64,000 nt of DNA from Methanocella_A sp049676595 (lineage in GTDB: Archaea; Halobacteriota; Methanocellia; Methanocellales; Methanocellaceae). Made by a program: the position numbers and the translations under genes. The notes below the pieces were generated by a model. It worked only from the letters and a program-made list of their open reading frames with translations, did not search any database and had not been told where the DNA came from. This document shows, piece after piece, positions 1 to 8,683 of this stretch; the first letter of the stretch is position 1, and the number at the start of each line of letters is the position of its first letter. The stretch is from contig NZ_CP187259.1 in the NCBI RefSeq assembly GCF_049676595.1, positions 1,364,001 to 1,428,000 on the forward strand. The letters are read 5' to 3'.

Positions 1-87
1 GTGCTTCATCATACTGGGGCTAAAAAAAGTTTATCCATAACTTTGCTTATAAAACGCAAAGCGATCGCTGCGCTGTGCGGGCTTCTG

Positions 88-150
88 ATTACTATAGTAC
101 TATCTACCATGTTGTCTCTGTGCTCGTGAACGTTCGTATTGCTATCTCAC
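88..150 (+). repeat. dispersed intergenic repeat, copy 1
   Basis: This stretch matches 49912-49972 on the opposite strand. Both copies carry attactata, then a variable gap, then tctctgtg, tcgtgaacgt and a terminal ctcac. It is preceded at 61-78 by gcgatcgctgcgctgtgc, a motif that recurs at 54715-54732 and at the tips of the hairpin elements near 22640 and 54796. It overlaps the last codon of the hemerythrin gene on the other strand. The function is unknown; it may be a relic of a small mobile hairpin. Confidence 0.5.
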
Positions 151-725
151 CGCGGAGTAAACCGGCTGATATCAGACGTCCCCGCAACTGCTTCGATGGC
201 GGCCAGGCTGTCCATCATGTTGTGGAACTTCTGGTCTTTCATCAGCCCTTCTTCCTCGCCGCGCATGATCGCCTGGATGTTCATGATCTCGTCGTTGGTC
301 GCGAAATCGTACAGCGCCGGGAACAGGATTGTCTCTTCCACAGCGGCATGGGACCTGTACATGACGATGAATGACATGCACAGCCTCACGATCTCGTTCA
401 TCTCCCCGATGGTGTCGACGCCGCCGGCCTCGGTCAGATCGATGACTCTGTCAATGATTGCCCGGCCCTTATCGTGCTGCAGCCTCAACGTTCTCAGCAG
501 ATCAGCATGCCGGCCGGATGTCTCGATCTTCGGGAAGATCAGCCGTTCCTCGTCTACCATATGATGCTCAGAACCTACTCTCTTCATGAGCATGGCTGCC
601 CTGTGAAGCGGCCGCAGGTCCATGTTTTCGCCGTTAGCGATGCTCGCTATCATGCTCTCGATCGAGATCATCAGCCGCTCCATGAGCGCGTGTTCTCGGG
701 ACAGCATCTCCGTCGGCGAGGTCAT
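147..725 (-). CDS. hemerythrin-like HHE domain protein
   Basis: A cytoplasmic four-helix-bundle protein of about 192 residues that probably binds a non-haem di-iron centre and senses or carries O2, NO or iron. Candidate ligands appear in hemerythrin order: His12 (REHALMERL), His54/His55 with Glu59 (EHHMVDEE), His84 (LQHDKG), and His126 with Glu130 (RSHAAVEETILFP). The frame stays open to an ATG at 836, and another ATG lies at 779. I chose 725 because MTSPTEML followed by EH is the usual start of the family and a ggggaag ribosome site lies upstream. No partner gene is adjacent. The family is secure; the physiological role is not. Confidence 0.85.
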   Translation of the reverse strand: MTSPTEMLSREHALMERLMISIESMIASIANGENMDLRPLHRAAMLMKRVGSEHHMVDEERLIFPKIETSGRHADLLRTLRLQHDKGRAIIDRVIDLTEAGGVDTIGEMNEIVRLCMSFIVMYRSHAAVEETILFPALYDFATNDEIMNIQAIMRGEEEGLMKDQKFHNMMDSLAAIEAVAGTSDISRFTPR

Positions 726-898
726 CACCGACTCTTCCCCGAACCTGCCCGGAGTCTCCTGCGGCGCGATCTGGACCATGTTACAGATAAAAGGCAAAAC
801 CCATCCGTGTACGCTGTTAATCTTCGTAATAACCATCCCTGATCGGCGAGTACGGCGTCAGTTGCCAATAACGTCACCCGCGTTCAGAGTCGTCCACA

Positions 899-1783
899 TT
901 ACCGGCCATGCACTTTTTTCACGGGTACCCGGACGCTCTTAAAATATGGGGGGTACCAGAGGTATCCGTGCTCCCGCAGCGGATCGACATACCGGACAGT
1001 ATCTCCGTCGTGTTCCTCCGTTACCGCATACGAGTGGTAACGCATTCGTCGAAGCTCCGGGCTCTCGCTTTCCGGCTGCAAACCGGGTGAACGCCCGCGA
1101 TATTTCTCGTACCTCACGTTTTCACCCGGCCCTTTAACCAGGTCGTACTTATGAACACTGATGGCGTCGGAGGTTTCCGATATGGCCAGCCAGCTTACCG
1201 GTATGAAGCCGGGTATTGTCCTGCCGTCGACCCGGCGGTCGACGTATACCTTCAGCGAGGCACACGTGAGGATGACGGCGGTGAAAAACAGGGCGTATGG
1301 CCATGATTCGGCAATGTCGGCCACGCCGGCCATGATCAGCAACAAGTAGCTCACGCTCGCTATCGTCAGAAAAATGCTCGGCCCTGCCATGATGCCCAGC
1401 GTAAACTTGCGGTCGGTGAGCGGATAAAGCAAAGGTATGCCCGGGTAGGCCAGATAATCCAGGATTATGTGGGATAGCACTCCCGCGACGGCTGTTCCGA
1501 TCGTCAGAGCCGGGTTGATCGCCCCGTATGCCGGGAGCGCCACGGGAACCAGAACAAGCCCTGCTATGGCAGACAGGACTGCTATTGCTACAGCCCCTGC
1601 TATGCTATGAGTTATGCCGCCGTGGGTGAAGATGTAAAGCCGCGGATATCTGTCCGAAAACCGCTGGAAAACTACGTCGATGTCCGGGATGACCGCTCCC
1701 AGCACCGCAAACGGGACAAGGTCATGCCGGCCGGCAGCGGCAAAAACGACTGATATCGCCAGGGCATGGGTCAGGCTGTCCAC
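899..1783 (-). CDS. YdjM/LexA-regulated-type membrane metal-dependent hydrolase
   Basis: This 294-residue membrane protein matches the YdjM family (PF04307 type). The N-terminus has MDSLTHA with conserved His6, then PDID at residues 33-36, His54 and His59 in THGGITHS, and SHIILDYL in a later helix. Together these form the predicted metal site at the membrane surface. About five hydrophobic helices fill residues 1-180. The remaining ~100 residues are a hydrophilic, charged, Tyr-rich tail predicted to lie on one side of the membrane. The gene stands alone, with no operon partner. Family members often relate to membrane lipid or stress functions, but no substrate can be named. Confidence 0.8.
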   Translation of the reverse strand: MDSLTHALAISVVFAAAGRHDLVPFAVLGAVIPDIDVVFQRFSDRYPRLYIFTHGGITHSIAGAVAIAVLSAIAGLVLVPVALPAYGAINPALTIGTAVAGVLSHIILDYLAYPGIPLLYPLTDRKFTLGIMAGPSIFLTIASVSYLLLIMAGVADIAESWPYALFFTAVILTCASLKVYVDRRVDGRTIPGFIPVSWLAISETSDAISVHKYDLVKGPGENVRYEKYRGRSPGLQPESESPELRRMRYHSYAVTEEHDGDTVRYVDPLREHGYLWYPPYFKSVRVPVKKVHGR

Positions 1784-1847
1784 GTGATCAATTTCAGTGC
1801 CGGGTGATAAATATGTTACCTGTGGATGCCAGCCGCAAAGCCGGGCG

Positions 1848-2171
1848 TTAACGTAAGATCAGGCAACCGGGCCCTCCCGGGTGCCCGGGCGTGGCATTGT
1901 AATCCGGACATCCCGGGCATCCCGGGCATCCGAGGTTAAGGGCGTAGCAGCCTGGCTCACCCGGGTTCACTATCGGGTTATCCGGGCACCCGGGGCATCC
2001 CGGGCAGCCCAAAGCATAGGCTGTTCCGCCGGTCCAGGATGGTACATATGGCCCGTACGTGTAGCCCTGACATGTCTGAGCTGCCGCAGGCAACGCCAGT
2101 ACGATCAGCAGTAGGGTAATCATGATTGCTGTTGTAGCTGTTTTCAATTCTGATCCCGAATGAGACTTCAT
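1848..2171 (-). CDS. small secreted Cys/Gly/Pro-rich protein
   Basis: An unrecognised 107-residue protein. Residues 1-31 form a clear signal peptide ending ALPAAAQ. The mature part is about 75 residues and low in charge. It holds two copies of a GCPGCPGCPD block separated by 30 residues rich in Asn, Pro and Gly, and ends in PGGPGCLILR. About ten cysteines in so short an exported chain suggest disulphide cross-linking or metal binding outside the cell. The Gly-Cys-Pro triplets resemble structural wall or coat peptides, but this is only an analogy. It is transcribed alone, towards the YdjM-like gene. Confidence 0.6.
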   Translation of the reverse strand: MKSHSGSELKTATTAIMITLLLIVLALPAAAQTCQGYTYGPYVPSWTGGTAYALGCPGCPGCPDNPIVNPGEPGCYALNLGCPGCPGCPDYNATPGHPGGPGCLILR

Positions 2172-2285
2172 GTGGCACCTGCATAATTCGATTTGAAGTT
2201 ATGAGCGGACCCGAATTCCGGGGTAATCTCAGGGTTCGTATTTAATAAAAGAGGGCTAACTGTAAATTGTTACCAGAGGTTCGCT

Positions 2286-3077
2286 ATGCAGCCCGAATTT
2301 TCGATGAGCCAGGTCAACGCAAAGATAGTCAGCGCCGGCAGGCTACACCTGAGGCCTGTTTACGTGTTCGCTGCCGACAACCCTCCGGCCGGGTCCGTGC
2401 AGGTATCCGCAGTGATCACCGAAGGTCATAAATGCCTGGCAAAGGCGTTGCTAAAAATGGCCATCCACCCCGAAGTGCCTCCCGTTTACCTTGGCGGCGA
2501 TGCCATGAAAGGCTGCTGCTTTGGGGCTTCTGCCTGGCTGGGCTTCATGAAGATGCCCCCAATGATGAAGGCCATGTATGCTTCCGTGCCTAAAGGCGAC
2601 GGTAAACACTTTGCTCACTACCTGAAAGCGACGCCGGACCTCTGCGATGCAGGCCTGAAAAGCCTCGGCAAGGTAACGCCACCCGGAAAATATCTGGTTA
2701 TGGGGGCGTATGATCGGCAGATGGAAAACCTTCCCAGGCCTCTCTCTGTACTGTGCTTCGGAAGCGCAGAGCAGATACGTAACCTCAGCGGGCTGATCCA
2801 CTTCAACAGGGCAGACCTGTTCGCGCCGGTCATCGCTGCCTGGGGCGCCCACTGCGCCACGTTTATCTCTTATCCTGCCGGCTTCTGCGAGAACGTTCCG
2901 AAGGATACTGCTTTTATCGGCCCCACCGCAGCCTATGGCAACGACTGGTTTCCCCCTGATCTGATGGCGCTGAGCATGCCGATCAGCATGGCTGTACAGC
3001 TGAGCGAGGACTGCGAGCAGTCGTTCGTGGAAAGGTGCCCCGGGAAGACCTATCCGGCCACCCGGGACCAGCTGTAG
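2286..3077 (+). CDS. DUF169 family protein
   Basis: A 263-residue soluble protein matching the archaeal/bacterial DUF169 family (COG2043). Supporting features are the Cys-rich block GGDAMKGCCFGASAWLG near residue 75, PRPLSVLCFGSAEQ near 150 and the C-terminal GAHCATFISYPAG region. The function of the family is unknown, and it is common in methanogens and other anaerobes. The ATG at 2286 follows an agaggttcgct leader with a weak ribosome site. It ends 51 bp before the topoisomerase start, so the two may be cotranscribed. Confidence 0.8.
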   Translation: MQPEFSMSQVNAKIVSAGRLHLRPVYVFAADNPPAGSVQVSAVITEGHKCLAKALLKMAIHPEVPPVYLGGDAMKGCCFGASAWLGFMKMPPMMKAMYASVPKGDGKHFAHYLKATPDLCDAGLKSLGKVTPPGKYLVMGAYDRQMENLPRPLSVLCFGSAEQIRNLSGLIHFNRADLFAPVIAAWGAHCATFISYPAGFCENVPKDTAFIGPTAAYGNDWFPPDLMALSMPISMAVQLSEDCEQSFVERCPGKTYPATRDQL

Positions 3078-3127
3078 TTCCCGCCACCGTCATGCTCATA
3101 AGGTATGCCGGTTTATGGGTTATCGGC

Positions 3128-5203
3128 ATGCACCTGATCATCACCGAAAAGCACGACGCGGCAAGCAAGATTGCCGCCATACTCTTTAAAGACAGAATGC
3201 CAGAGCGCATCAACGGTGTGCAGGCTTACAGGTCTAAGGCAGCAGATGCTCTGGTGATCGGCCTGGCCGGCCACATCCTCGAGCTGGATTTCCCGGAGGC
3301 CTACCAGAAGTGGAGCGCTTTTCCGCCCCGGGAGCTGATCAGGGCCCAGGTGCTCACCTACCCGTCGAAAAAGGACCTCGTCGGAGCGCTGGCCACTCTG
3401 GCCACTAAGGCAAAGCGGGTGACTATTGCCACTGACTACGACCGGGAAGGAGAGATGATTGGCGCCGAGGCCTATTATATCATCAAAAAGATCTCCAGCC
3501 CGACGTTCGACCGGGTGCGGTACAGCTCTTTTACAAAAGAAGAGATCACGAAGGCCTTTGCCAGTCCCACTGCTGTCGACTTCGATCTGGCGGCAGCCGG
3601 GGAGTGCAGACAGGAGATAGACCTTGTGTGGGGCGCAGCATTGACTCGCTTCGTCTCCATCGCCGGGAACAAGTTCGGCAAAGATTTCTTGTCCGTGGGC
3701 AGAGTGCAGACGCCACTGTTGGCTCTAATCGTTGACAGGGAAAAGGAGATTCAGGCGTTCGCTTCGAAGCCCTACTGGGAGATCGTAGCCACGCTGCTGA
3801 AAGAAGACCGGTCATTCACGGCATCTCACAAGCGGGGACGGTTTGACAAAAAGGAAGAGGCCGCTGCCATCCACAAGAAGCTCGGCAAAACTGCGGTGGT
3901 CAAGGACGTCAAAGCCGACCGGAAAAAGGAGCAGCCGCCGATACCCTTCAACACGACCGAGTTCGTCAAAGCCGCAAGCGCTCTGGGGTTTACCGCAGCC
4001 AGCGCGATGCAGATCGCCGAAGCGCTGTATATCAACGGCTGGATCTCTTATCCCCGTACTGATAACACCGTCTACCCCGATACCTTAAACTTGAAAGATC
4101 TGCTCGGCATGTTCAAGACCAGCCCCGACTTCGCGAAGAGTGCGCTCGAGCTGCTGGTCGCGCCCACGCTGACTCCTACAAGAGGCAAAGTCGAGACCAA
4201 GGACCATCCGCCTATCTATCCAGTAGCCTGCGCGATGCGAAAGGACCTCGACGATAAGCAGTGGAAGCTCTACGAGCTCGTAGTTCGCCGGTACTTTGCG
4301 ACTCTGGCCCCTGCCTGCGAATGGGAAGTGATCAAGGCGGAGATCGATCTCTCCGGAGAGCCGTTCGTGGCAAACGGGAAGCAGCTCTCCGTTCCCGGCT
4401 GGAGGAAACACTATCCCTACGGCCTGCAGAAGGACGAGCTATTGCCGGCGCTGAAGGCGGGAGATCCGCTGCTGGTCCGGAGAGCAGATCTACTCGAGAA
4501 AAAGACCGAGCCCCCTAAACGGTACGGTCAAGGCAAACTCGTCCAGATGATGGAAGACCTGGGCCTCGGCACGAAAGCGACGAGACACGAGGCACTGGCG
4601 AAGCTGTATAGTCGCGGCTTCATCGAGGGCAACCCGCCCCAGCCGACGGCTACCGGAATCTCGCTGATCGACGCCCTGAAAGCTTATGCATCGGCTATCA
4701 CCAGCAACGCCATGACGAGTAAGCTCGAGCGGGATATGGACTCTATCGCAGCCAGCCAGCTTAAGAAAGCCGCTGTCGCGAAGGAGTCCCGGGAGATGCT
4801 GGACAAAGTGTTCCACCAGCTTGAGAAAAACCGCATGGAAATCGGCCGTATCCTCCGGTCGGGCTTCGCTGCAGACAGCGACATCGGGCCATGCCCGCTG
4901 TGCGGCTCCGCCCTGGTCGTCAGGGAGAGAAAGTCCGACAAGAACAAGTTCATCGCGTGCACCGGCTTCCCGAACTGCCGCAACACGTATAATATCCCGC
5001 CCGGCTCTCTCAAGTTCGACAAGGTCGTCTGCGAAAAGCACCGGCTGCACCACATCAAGGTGACCCCGCCTTCCACCAAAGGGCCTGACGGTAAAGCGGT
5101 CAGAGGCAAGGCTTACGACTTCGGGTGCCCTGCCTGTAGAAAGGAAAACCCGTCTGTTATGCCCTATATATCAAAACCTGTAAACACGACTACAGGGCGG
5201 TGA
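3128..5203 (+). CDS. topA: DNA topoisomerase I (type IA, archaeal)
   Basis: A 691-residue type IA topoisomerase that relaxes negative supercoils by transient single-strand cleavage. The N-terminal Toprim domain starts LIITEKHDAASKIAA and carries the acidic cluster TDYDREGE (Asp103, Asp105, Glu107/109). The active-site tyrosine is Tyr308 in WISYPRTDNT. The C-terminus has a four-Cys zinc ribbon starting CPLCGSAL, with FIACTGFPNC further on, and a last pair in CPAC. The frame is open upstream to 3035, overlapping DUF169, with another ATG at 3092. The start at 3128 (MHLIITEK) matches the usual archaeal N-terminus. Confidence 0.95.
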   Translation: MHLIITEKHDAASKIAAILFKDRMPERINGVQAYRSKAADALVIGLAGHILELDFPEAYQKWSAFPPRELIRAQVLTYPSKKDLVGALATLATKAKRVTIATDYDREGEMIGAEAYYIIKKISSPTFDRVRYSSFTKEEITKAFASPTAVDFDLAAAGECRQEIDLVWGAALTRFVSIAGNKFGKDFLSVGRVQTPLLALIVDREKEIQAFASKPYWEIVATLLKEDRSFTASHKRGRFDKKEEAAAIHKKLGKTAVVKDVKADRKKEQPPIPFNTTEFVKAASALGFTAASAMQIAEALYINGWISYPRTDNTVYPDTLNLKDLLGMFKTSPDFAKSALELLVAPTLTPTRGKVETKDHPPIYPVACAMRKDLDDKQWKLYELVVRRYFATLAPACEWEVIKAEIDLSGEPFVANGKQLSVPGWRKHYPYGLQKDELLPALKAGDPLLVRRADLLEKKTEPPKRYGQGKLVQMMEDLGLGTKATRHEALAKLYSRGFIEGNPPQPTATGISLIDALKAYASAITSNAMTSKLERDMDSIAASQLKKAAVAKESREMLDKVFHQLEKNRMEIGRILRSGFAADSDIGPCPLCGSALVVRERKSDKNKFIACTGFPNCRNTYNIPPGSLKFDKVVCEKHRLHHIKVTPPSTKGPDGKAVRGKAYDFGCPACRKENPSVMPYISKPVNTTTGR

Positions 5204-5260
5204 TTATCTATAGGGAGCATAGAGACGCAGAAGTTTTAACTATATGTTTTTCCTGAAACT

Positions 5261-5440
5261 TTTAGGACAGACAGGTACCGTTTACGCGAAGTACGCGAGG
5301 TACGCGAAGTACACGAAGTTTTATGATAAGATCATTTTCCAGCATGCCGTTTTTATCGTACTTTGAGTACTTTGCGTACTTTGCGTACTTCGTGTAAATG
5401 GTACGGGAACTCGTACAAAACGTTTCAGTAATGACTATAA
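5261..5440. repeat. 180-bp hairpin repeat built of 9-bp units, copy 1
   Basis: This is a long inverted repeat. The left arm (about 5274-5320) is ggtaccgttt followed by about four near-copies of the 9-mer tacgcgaag. The right arm (about 5355-5403) is the mirrored set, ending in tggtac. The centre carries ttttccagcatgccgttttt. A second copy with high identity lies at 49982-50160, including the flanks ttttaggacagacagg and aaaacgtttcagtaa. It separates topA from a convergent membrane protein gene. It could be a MITE-like element or a strong bidirectional RNA hairpin. No coding sequence is supported here. Confidence 0.85.
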
Positions 5441-5463
5441 TCACTCTGATGCTCGCACTGCAC

Positions 5464-6510
5464 TTAAAGCCCCTTTCTTCTTCTGTCCTTCCAGATATCC
5501 CATAATGTCACCAGTAGCAATACAGGCCCGGCTATGACAAGAGCCAGGTAGAGGATGACTATTGGTATCGATATGAGTGGTACCAGTAAACTGCATACTA
5601 TGCCGAGGATGGTAAGCATTGCCAGCATGACCACGAGATCTTTTCGGCTGAAATGCCTGGTCTCTGGAGCGAGGTCTCCGGCCCCAGGCTCATCCGGCTT
5701 CTTTAGGTACAGGAGTAGCACGATCACCGCATAGATGCAAAAGGTTAGTAATATCGTCAGAGGCGATGCGATTCTTTCCGGCAGCAGGAATACGAAGGTC
5801 ACTAAGTACAGCAGCGCCAGGTACCCGAGGAGGATGGTCATGCCCGTTTTGCCCAGCCGCAGCGATTCTAACGAGAACTGCCGTCCGTAGCGCCGGGAGG
5901 CTATCCAGTACAGTATTCCCGCTATGGTGGCGCTGCCAAGGATGCTCAGGACAACCGCGAGGACGTTGCCTCTGGCATTTAAGGACAGGAAGGCCGCGCC
6001 GATGATGACGACCGCTATTGCCAGCATCCAGTTCCTGCGCTTTTTGGTCAGGATCCCTCGGTGGCCGGGCAATATTCTGCTTTCCCCGGACAGGATCTCA
6101 AAGCACAGCGCCGGCAGGATGAAGGCGAAGACCGGGTGCCAGAAAAAGACGATCAGCGGCAGCTCTGGGAAAGCGAAGCCCAGAATTTTACCCCAGCCCG
6201 GCTCGGAGCCTATGTAGCCGGCCCATGTGACCTTGGTAATCCAGGCCTCGTAGAGGCCGAAGAGCACACCCCACAGGTATAGTGCCGTGAGCGAGGTTCT
6301 CTTGAAGATGAAAGCCAGGTTGATGAACAGCAGGAAATGCGCCAGGTATAGCCAGAAGGTGACCAGCCAGGCCCAGGGAGAGACGAACCACAGGACCGAG
6401 GAGCCGGAGAGTACTTCGGCGAAGAACATCGACAGTGTCCCGGCCAGAAGGATGAATACCAGCTTAGCCGCCAGCGATATTTTCGTAGCGGCAGCCTCTT
6501 GCCCTGACAT
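5464..6510 (-). CDS. multi-pass membrane protein of unknown function
   Basis: A 348-residue protein with about nine to ten hydrophobic segments spread over its whole length. One hydrophilic loop (around residues 275-295, KKPDEPGAGDLAPETRHFS) precedes the last three helices. It ends in a basic tail, WKDRRRKGL. The first helices carry many aromatic residues (WFVSPWAWLVTFWLYL). No catalytic motif or known transporter signature is visible. It follows the small Cys-rich gene at 6578-6733 on the same strand after a 67-bp gap, so the two could share a transcript. Confidence 0.7.
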   Translation of the reverse strand: MSGQEAAATKISLAAKLVFILLAGTLSMFFAEVLSGSSVLWFVSPWAWLVTFWLYLAHFLLFINLAFIFKRTSLTALYLWGVLFGLYEAWITKVTWAGYIGSEPGWGKILGFAFPELPLIVFFWHPVFAFILPALCFEILSGESRILPGHRGILTKKRRNWMLAIAVVIIGAAFLSLNARGNVLAVVLSILGSATIAGILYWIASRRYGRQFSLESLRLGKTGMTILLGYLALLYLVTFVFLLPERIASPLTILLTFCIYAVIVLLLYLKKPDEPGAGDLAPETRHFSRKDLVVMLAMLTILGIVCSLLVPLISIPIVILYLALVIAGPVLLLVTLWDIWKDRRRKGL

Positions 6511-6577
6511 AGACTACTATTGGTTGAGGCCGGTAGAAAAGGATGATGGTGGCGATGCCACTTCGGAAAATGGTAGT

Positions 6578-6733
6578 TTAGGCTGCTATGATCTTTTGAG
6601 CCGTAGTGATCGTGGCGATCTCGTACTCTTCGCGGATGCAGCAGTCGCTGCAGCCTTCCCTGTTCTGGCAGAAGACTGTCTGCTGGTGCGGGCACCAGCT
6701 TCCGTAAAATTTGAGCCTTTCCTCGGCAAGCAT
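6578..6733 (-). CDS. small Cys-rich protein, 51 residues
   Basis: A short unrecognised gene with good support. It has an ATG at 6733, a GGTGG ribosome site about ten bases upstream, and a 51-residue product. Cysteines are clustered: WCPHQ at 13-17, then FCQNREGC, then SDCC. This gives Cys14, His16, Cys22, Cys28, Cys31 and Cys32, followed by a helical tail EEYEIATITTAQKIIAA. The pattern suggests a small zinc-binding or iron-sulphur module. It lies upstream of a membrane protein gene on the same strand and is divergent from the PadR operon. Confidence 0.6.
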   Translation of the reverse strand: MLAEERLKFYGSWCPHQQTVFCQNREGCSDCCIREEYEIATITTAQKIIAA

Positions 6734-6928
6734 ATCCGTTCAGACCACCTGTTTAGTATTACTAATCAATTAGGCTCGCCAATATTTAGCCTTTGCAGTA
6801 AATACGCTGTTATAATACTAATTTTGTAATTACAGTCTATTATTTGCCTTTGTATCTCCTGGGGCGGCGTGTTCCGGGAAATGGTAATCGATGCGCTTAC
6901 TCTGCATGGCAGAACCCCACCATAGCAA

Positions 6929-7028
6929 CCTATAAATACCCGGACTGCTATTAGGTCAATTGGACATAGGTCATTTAGACATAGTATTAACAAGACATAT
7001 GTCAATCAGAACTAGGTCGTATAACACA
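6929..7028 (+). promoter_or_regulatory. promoter and putative PadR operator
   Basis: A TATA box, cctataaata, lies at 6929-6938, so transcription should begin near 6962. From 6951 onward there are repeated half-sites: taggtcaat, taggtcatt and taggtcg, interleaved with gacatag twice. A perfect 10-bp palindrome, gacatatgtc, lies near 6993-7002. Such clustered repeats over the start site and leader fit autoregulation by the PadR repressor encoded next. The operator assignment is an inference from position and symmetry. Confidence 0.6.
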
Positions 7029-7544
7029 ATGGCTGATCTGGACTTAATCATACTCGGCTCGCTGCTGGGAATGCCTGCTCACGGGTACCAGCTGAAGCAG
7101 AACATCGAGCTTACCTACGGCAAGAGGTACGTCAACCTCAGCAACAGCAGGCTTTACCCAAGATTATCTAAGCTGGAGGCCGACGGGTGTATCGAAGGTA
7201 AGCGCGAAGCGCAGGAGAAGGTGCCTGACCGGAAGACGTTCCACGTGACCCCGGCAGGCATAGAACGGCTGAAAGAGCTGGTCGCCACGCCGCTGGGCCC
7301 GAGGGAAGATGAATTCGACTTCCTGGCCCGGGCTTCCTTCTTCGGGCTCATCACCTGGGAAGAGCGGCGGAAGATCATAGAGCCACTGTACCACGCAAAG
7401 GTGAACGAGCTATCGGAAGCTCAAAAAAAGCGGGAGCAGTTCGGCCAGTACATGGACAAGTTTTCTATGGCGGTGCTGGACTACGGCATCGCCGCCATCG
7501 GCAACACGGTGGAGATGTACAGGAAATTGTTAGAGATGGAGTGA
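7029..7544 (+). CDS. PadR family transcriptional regulator
   Basis: A 171-residue repressor-type protein. The N-terminal winged helix starts DLIILGSLLGMPAHGYQLKQ and continues through the recognition region SNSRLYPRLSKLEADGCIEG, both typical of PadR. The C-terminal half (about 85-171) is a helical dimerisation domain containing WEERRKIIEPLYHAKVNEL. The frame is open to 6960, but the ATG at 7029 starts the conserved fold. It is the first gene of an operon with an ABC permease and ATPase, so it probably represses this exporter until a toxic ligand is bound. Confidence 0.9.
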   Translation: MADLDLIILGSLLGMPAHGYQLKQNIELTYGKRYVNLSNSRLYPRLSKLEADGCIEGKREAQEKVPDRKTFHVTPAGIERLKELVATPLGPREDEFDFLARASFFGLITWEERRKIIEPLYHAKVNELSEAQKKREQFGQYMDKFSMAVLDYGIAAIGNTVEMYRKLLEME

Positions 7545-7549
7545 TATTG

Positions 7550-8683
7550 ATGATCGATATAGCACTGAAGAATATGTGGCAGAGGAAGACCCGGACAGGG
7601 CTGACGGTAATCGCTATCTCCGTATGTATTATGCTGTTCCTGGTACTCTCCACCGCAACGAGCGCAATGGACCAGATGTTTACCGACTCGCAAGCAAAGC
7701 TCGTCGGGCAGATGTACGTGAAGACGCCTTCGACGCAGGCCGGAGGAGCGCTGGAGTTCCCGCCCGTCTCCTCGAGCATGACCATGGAAAAGGCAGACCA
7801 GCTCATGAGAGTAAGCGGCATTGATGCAGGTCGGAGTTCCCCGCTGCTGCTGGTGCCGCAGGCGCCGTCACTCTTCCAGAGCGGCCCCCCCCAGGTAATC
7901 GCGGTCGGCATAGAGCCCGGCCATGAGAAGGCCTATTACGGGGATGCCCGGATCGACAGCGCCAGCGGCTCTCTACACCTCGGGGACAACGACGTAATCC
8001 TCGGCGCCTATGCTGCCGGTACTCACTATAAGGCGAATGTGGGCGACCAGATCACAGTGCAGAACCGGAACATGACGGTCATCGGCATCGCGCAGCCCAC
8101 CGGCTCCATCCTGGTCGACGGCATGGTCCTGGTGCCGCTGAGCACGGCGCAGGAGATCTTCAACCGCCCGGGTGTCTCGACCGTGCTGCTAGCGGCGCCT
8201 TCGGAGGACAAAGTCGACTCGGTAGCAGCCACTGTCAAGACTCAGTTCCCGGAGCTTGAAGTCATGACCCAAAAGGACGTGGCTGAGACGCTGAACAATA
8301 TGGCATCGATGACGCACACCTTCATGGGCATGATCAACCTGACGATGCTCGTGGTGGCAGGCGTGGTGACGCTGATGGTCATGTTCATGTCCGTCTCCGA
8401 GCGGACAAAAGAGTTCGGCATGCTGCGTGCTATCGGCGCAAGCCGCCTGAAAATTTTGATGATGGTTATGGAAGAATCAATCATTGTCTGCCTGATCGGC
8501 AGCTTCATCGGCGTGCTGATCTCCTTCGTGGTCATGAAGCTCATGTTCGGGGCAGCATTCGCATCGGTCGACGTCATCCTGCGGGCCATCATCTTCATGA
8601 CGGTCATCGGTATCATCGCAGGCCTTATTCCTGCGTACAGATCAGCAAAGATTCAGCCGCTGGAGGCGATTCGCTATGAGTGA
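7550..8683 (+). CDS. ABC transporter permease, MacB/FtsX type
   Basis: A 377-residue membrane subunit. One N-terminal helix (about 18-40, LTVIAISVCIMLFLVLS) is followed by a large extracytoplasmic MacB-type domain to about residue 250. Three FtsX-type helices at the C-terminus include the ERTKEFGMLRAIGASR coupling region, and the protein ends PLEAIRYE. GTG at 7541 overlaps the PadR stop, but ATG at 7550 has the strong site ggagtgat at the right spacing, so I chose it. It pairs with the ATPase that overlaps its 3' end. Likely role: export of a lipid, peptide or drug. The substrate is unknown. Confidence 0.9.
   Translation: MIDIALKNMWQRKTRTGLTVIAISVCIMLFLVLSTATSAMDQMFTDSQAKLVGQMYVKTPSTQAGGALEFPPVSSSMTMEKADQLMRVSGIDAGRSSPLLLVPQAPSLFQSGPPQVIAVGIEPGHEKAYYGDARIDSASGSLHLGDNDVILGAYAAGTHYKANVGDQITVQNRNMTVIGIAQPTGSILVDGMVLVPLSTAQEIFNRPGVSTVLLAAPSEDKVDSVAATVKTQFPELEVMTQKDVAETLNNMASMTHTFMGMINLTMLVVAGVVTLMVMFMSVSERTKEFGMLRAIGASRLKILMMVMEESIIVCLIGSFIGVLISFVVMKLMFGAAFASVDVILRAIIFMTVIGIIAGLIPAYRSAKIQPLEAIRYE

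Noticed and set aside
899..1349. Plus-strand frames opposite the YdjM-like gene
   Set aside because: They are shadows of a clear membrane-protein gene.
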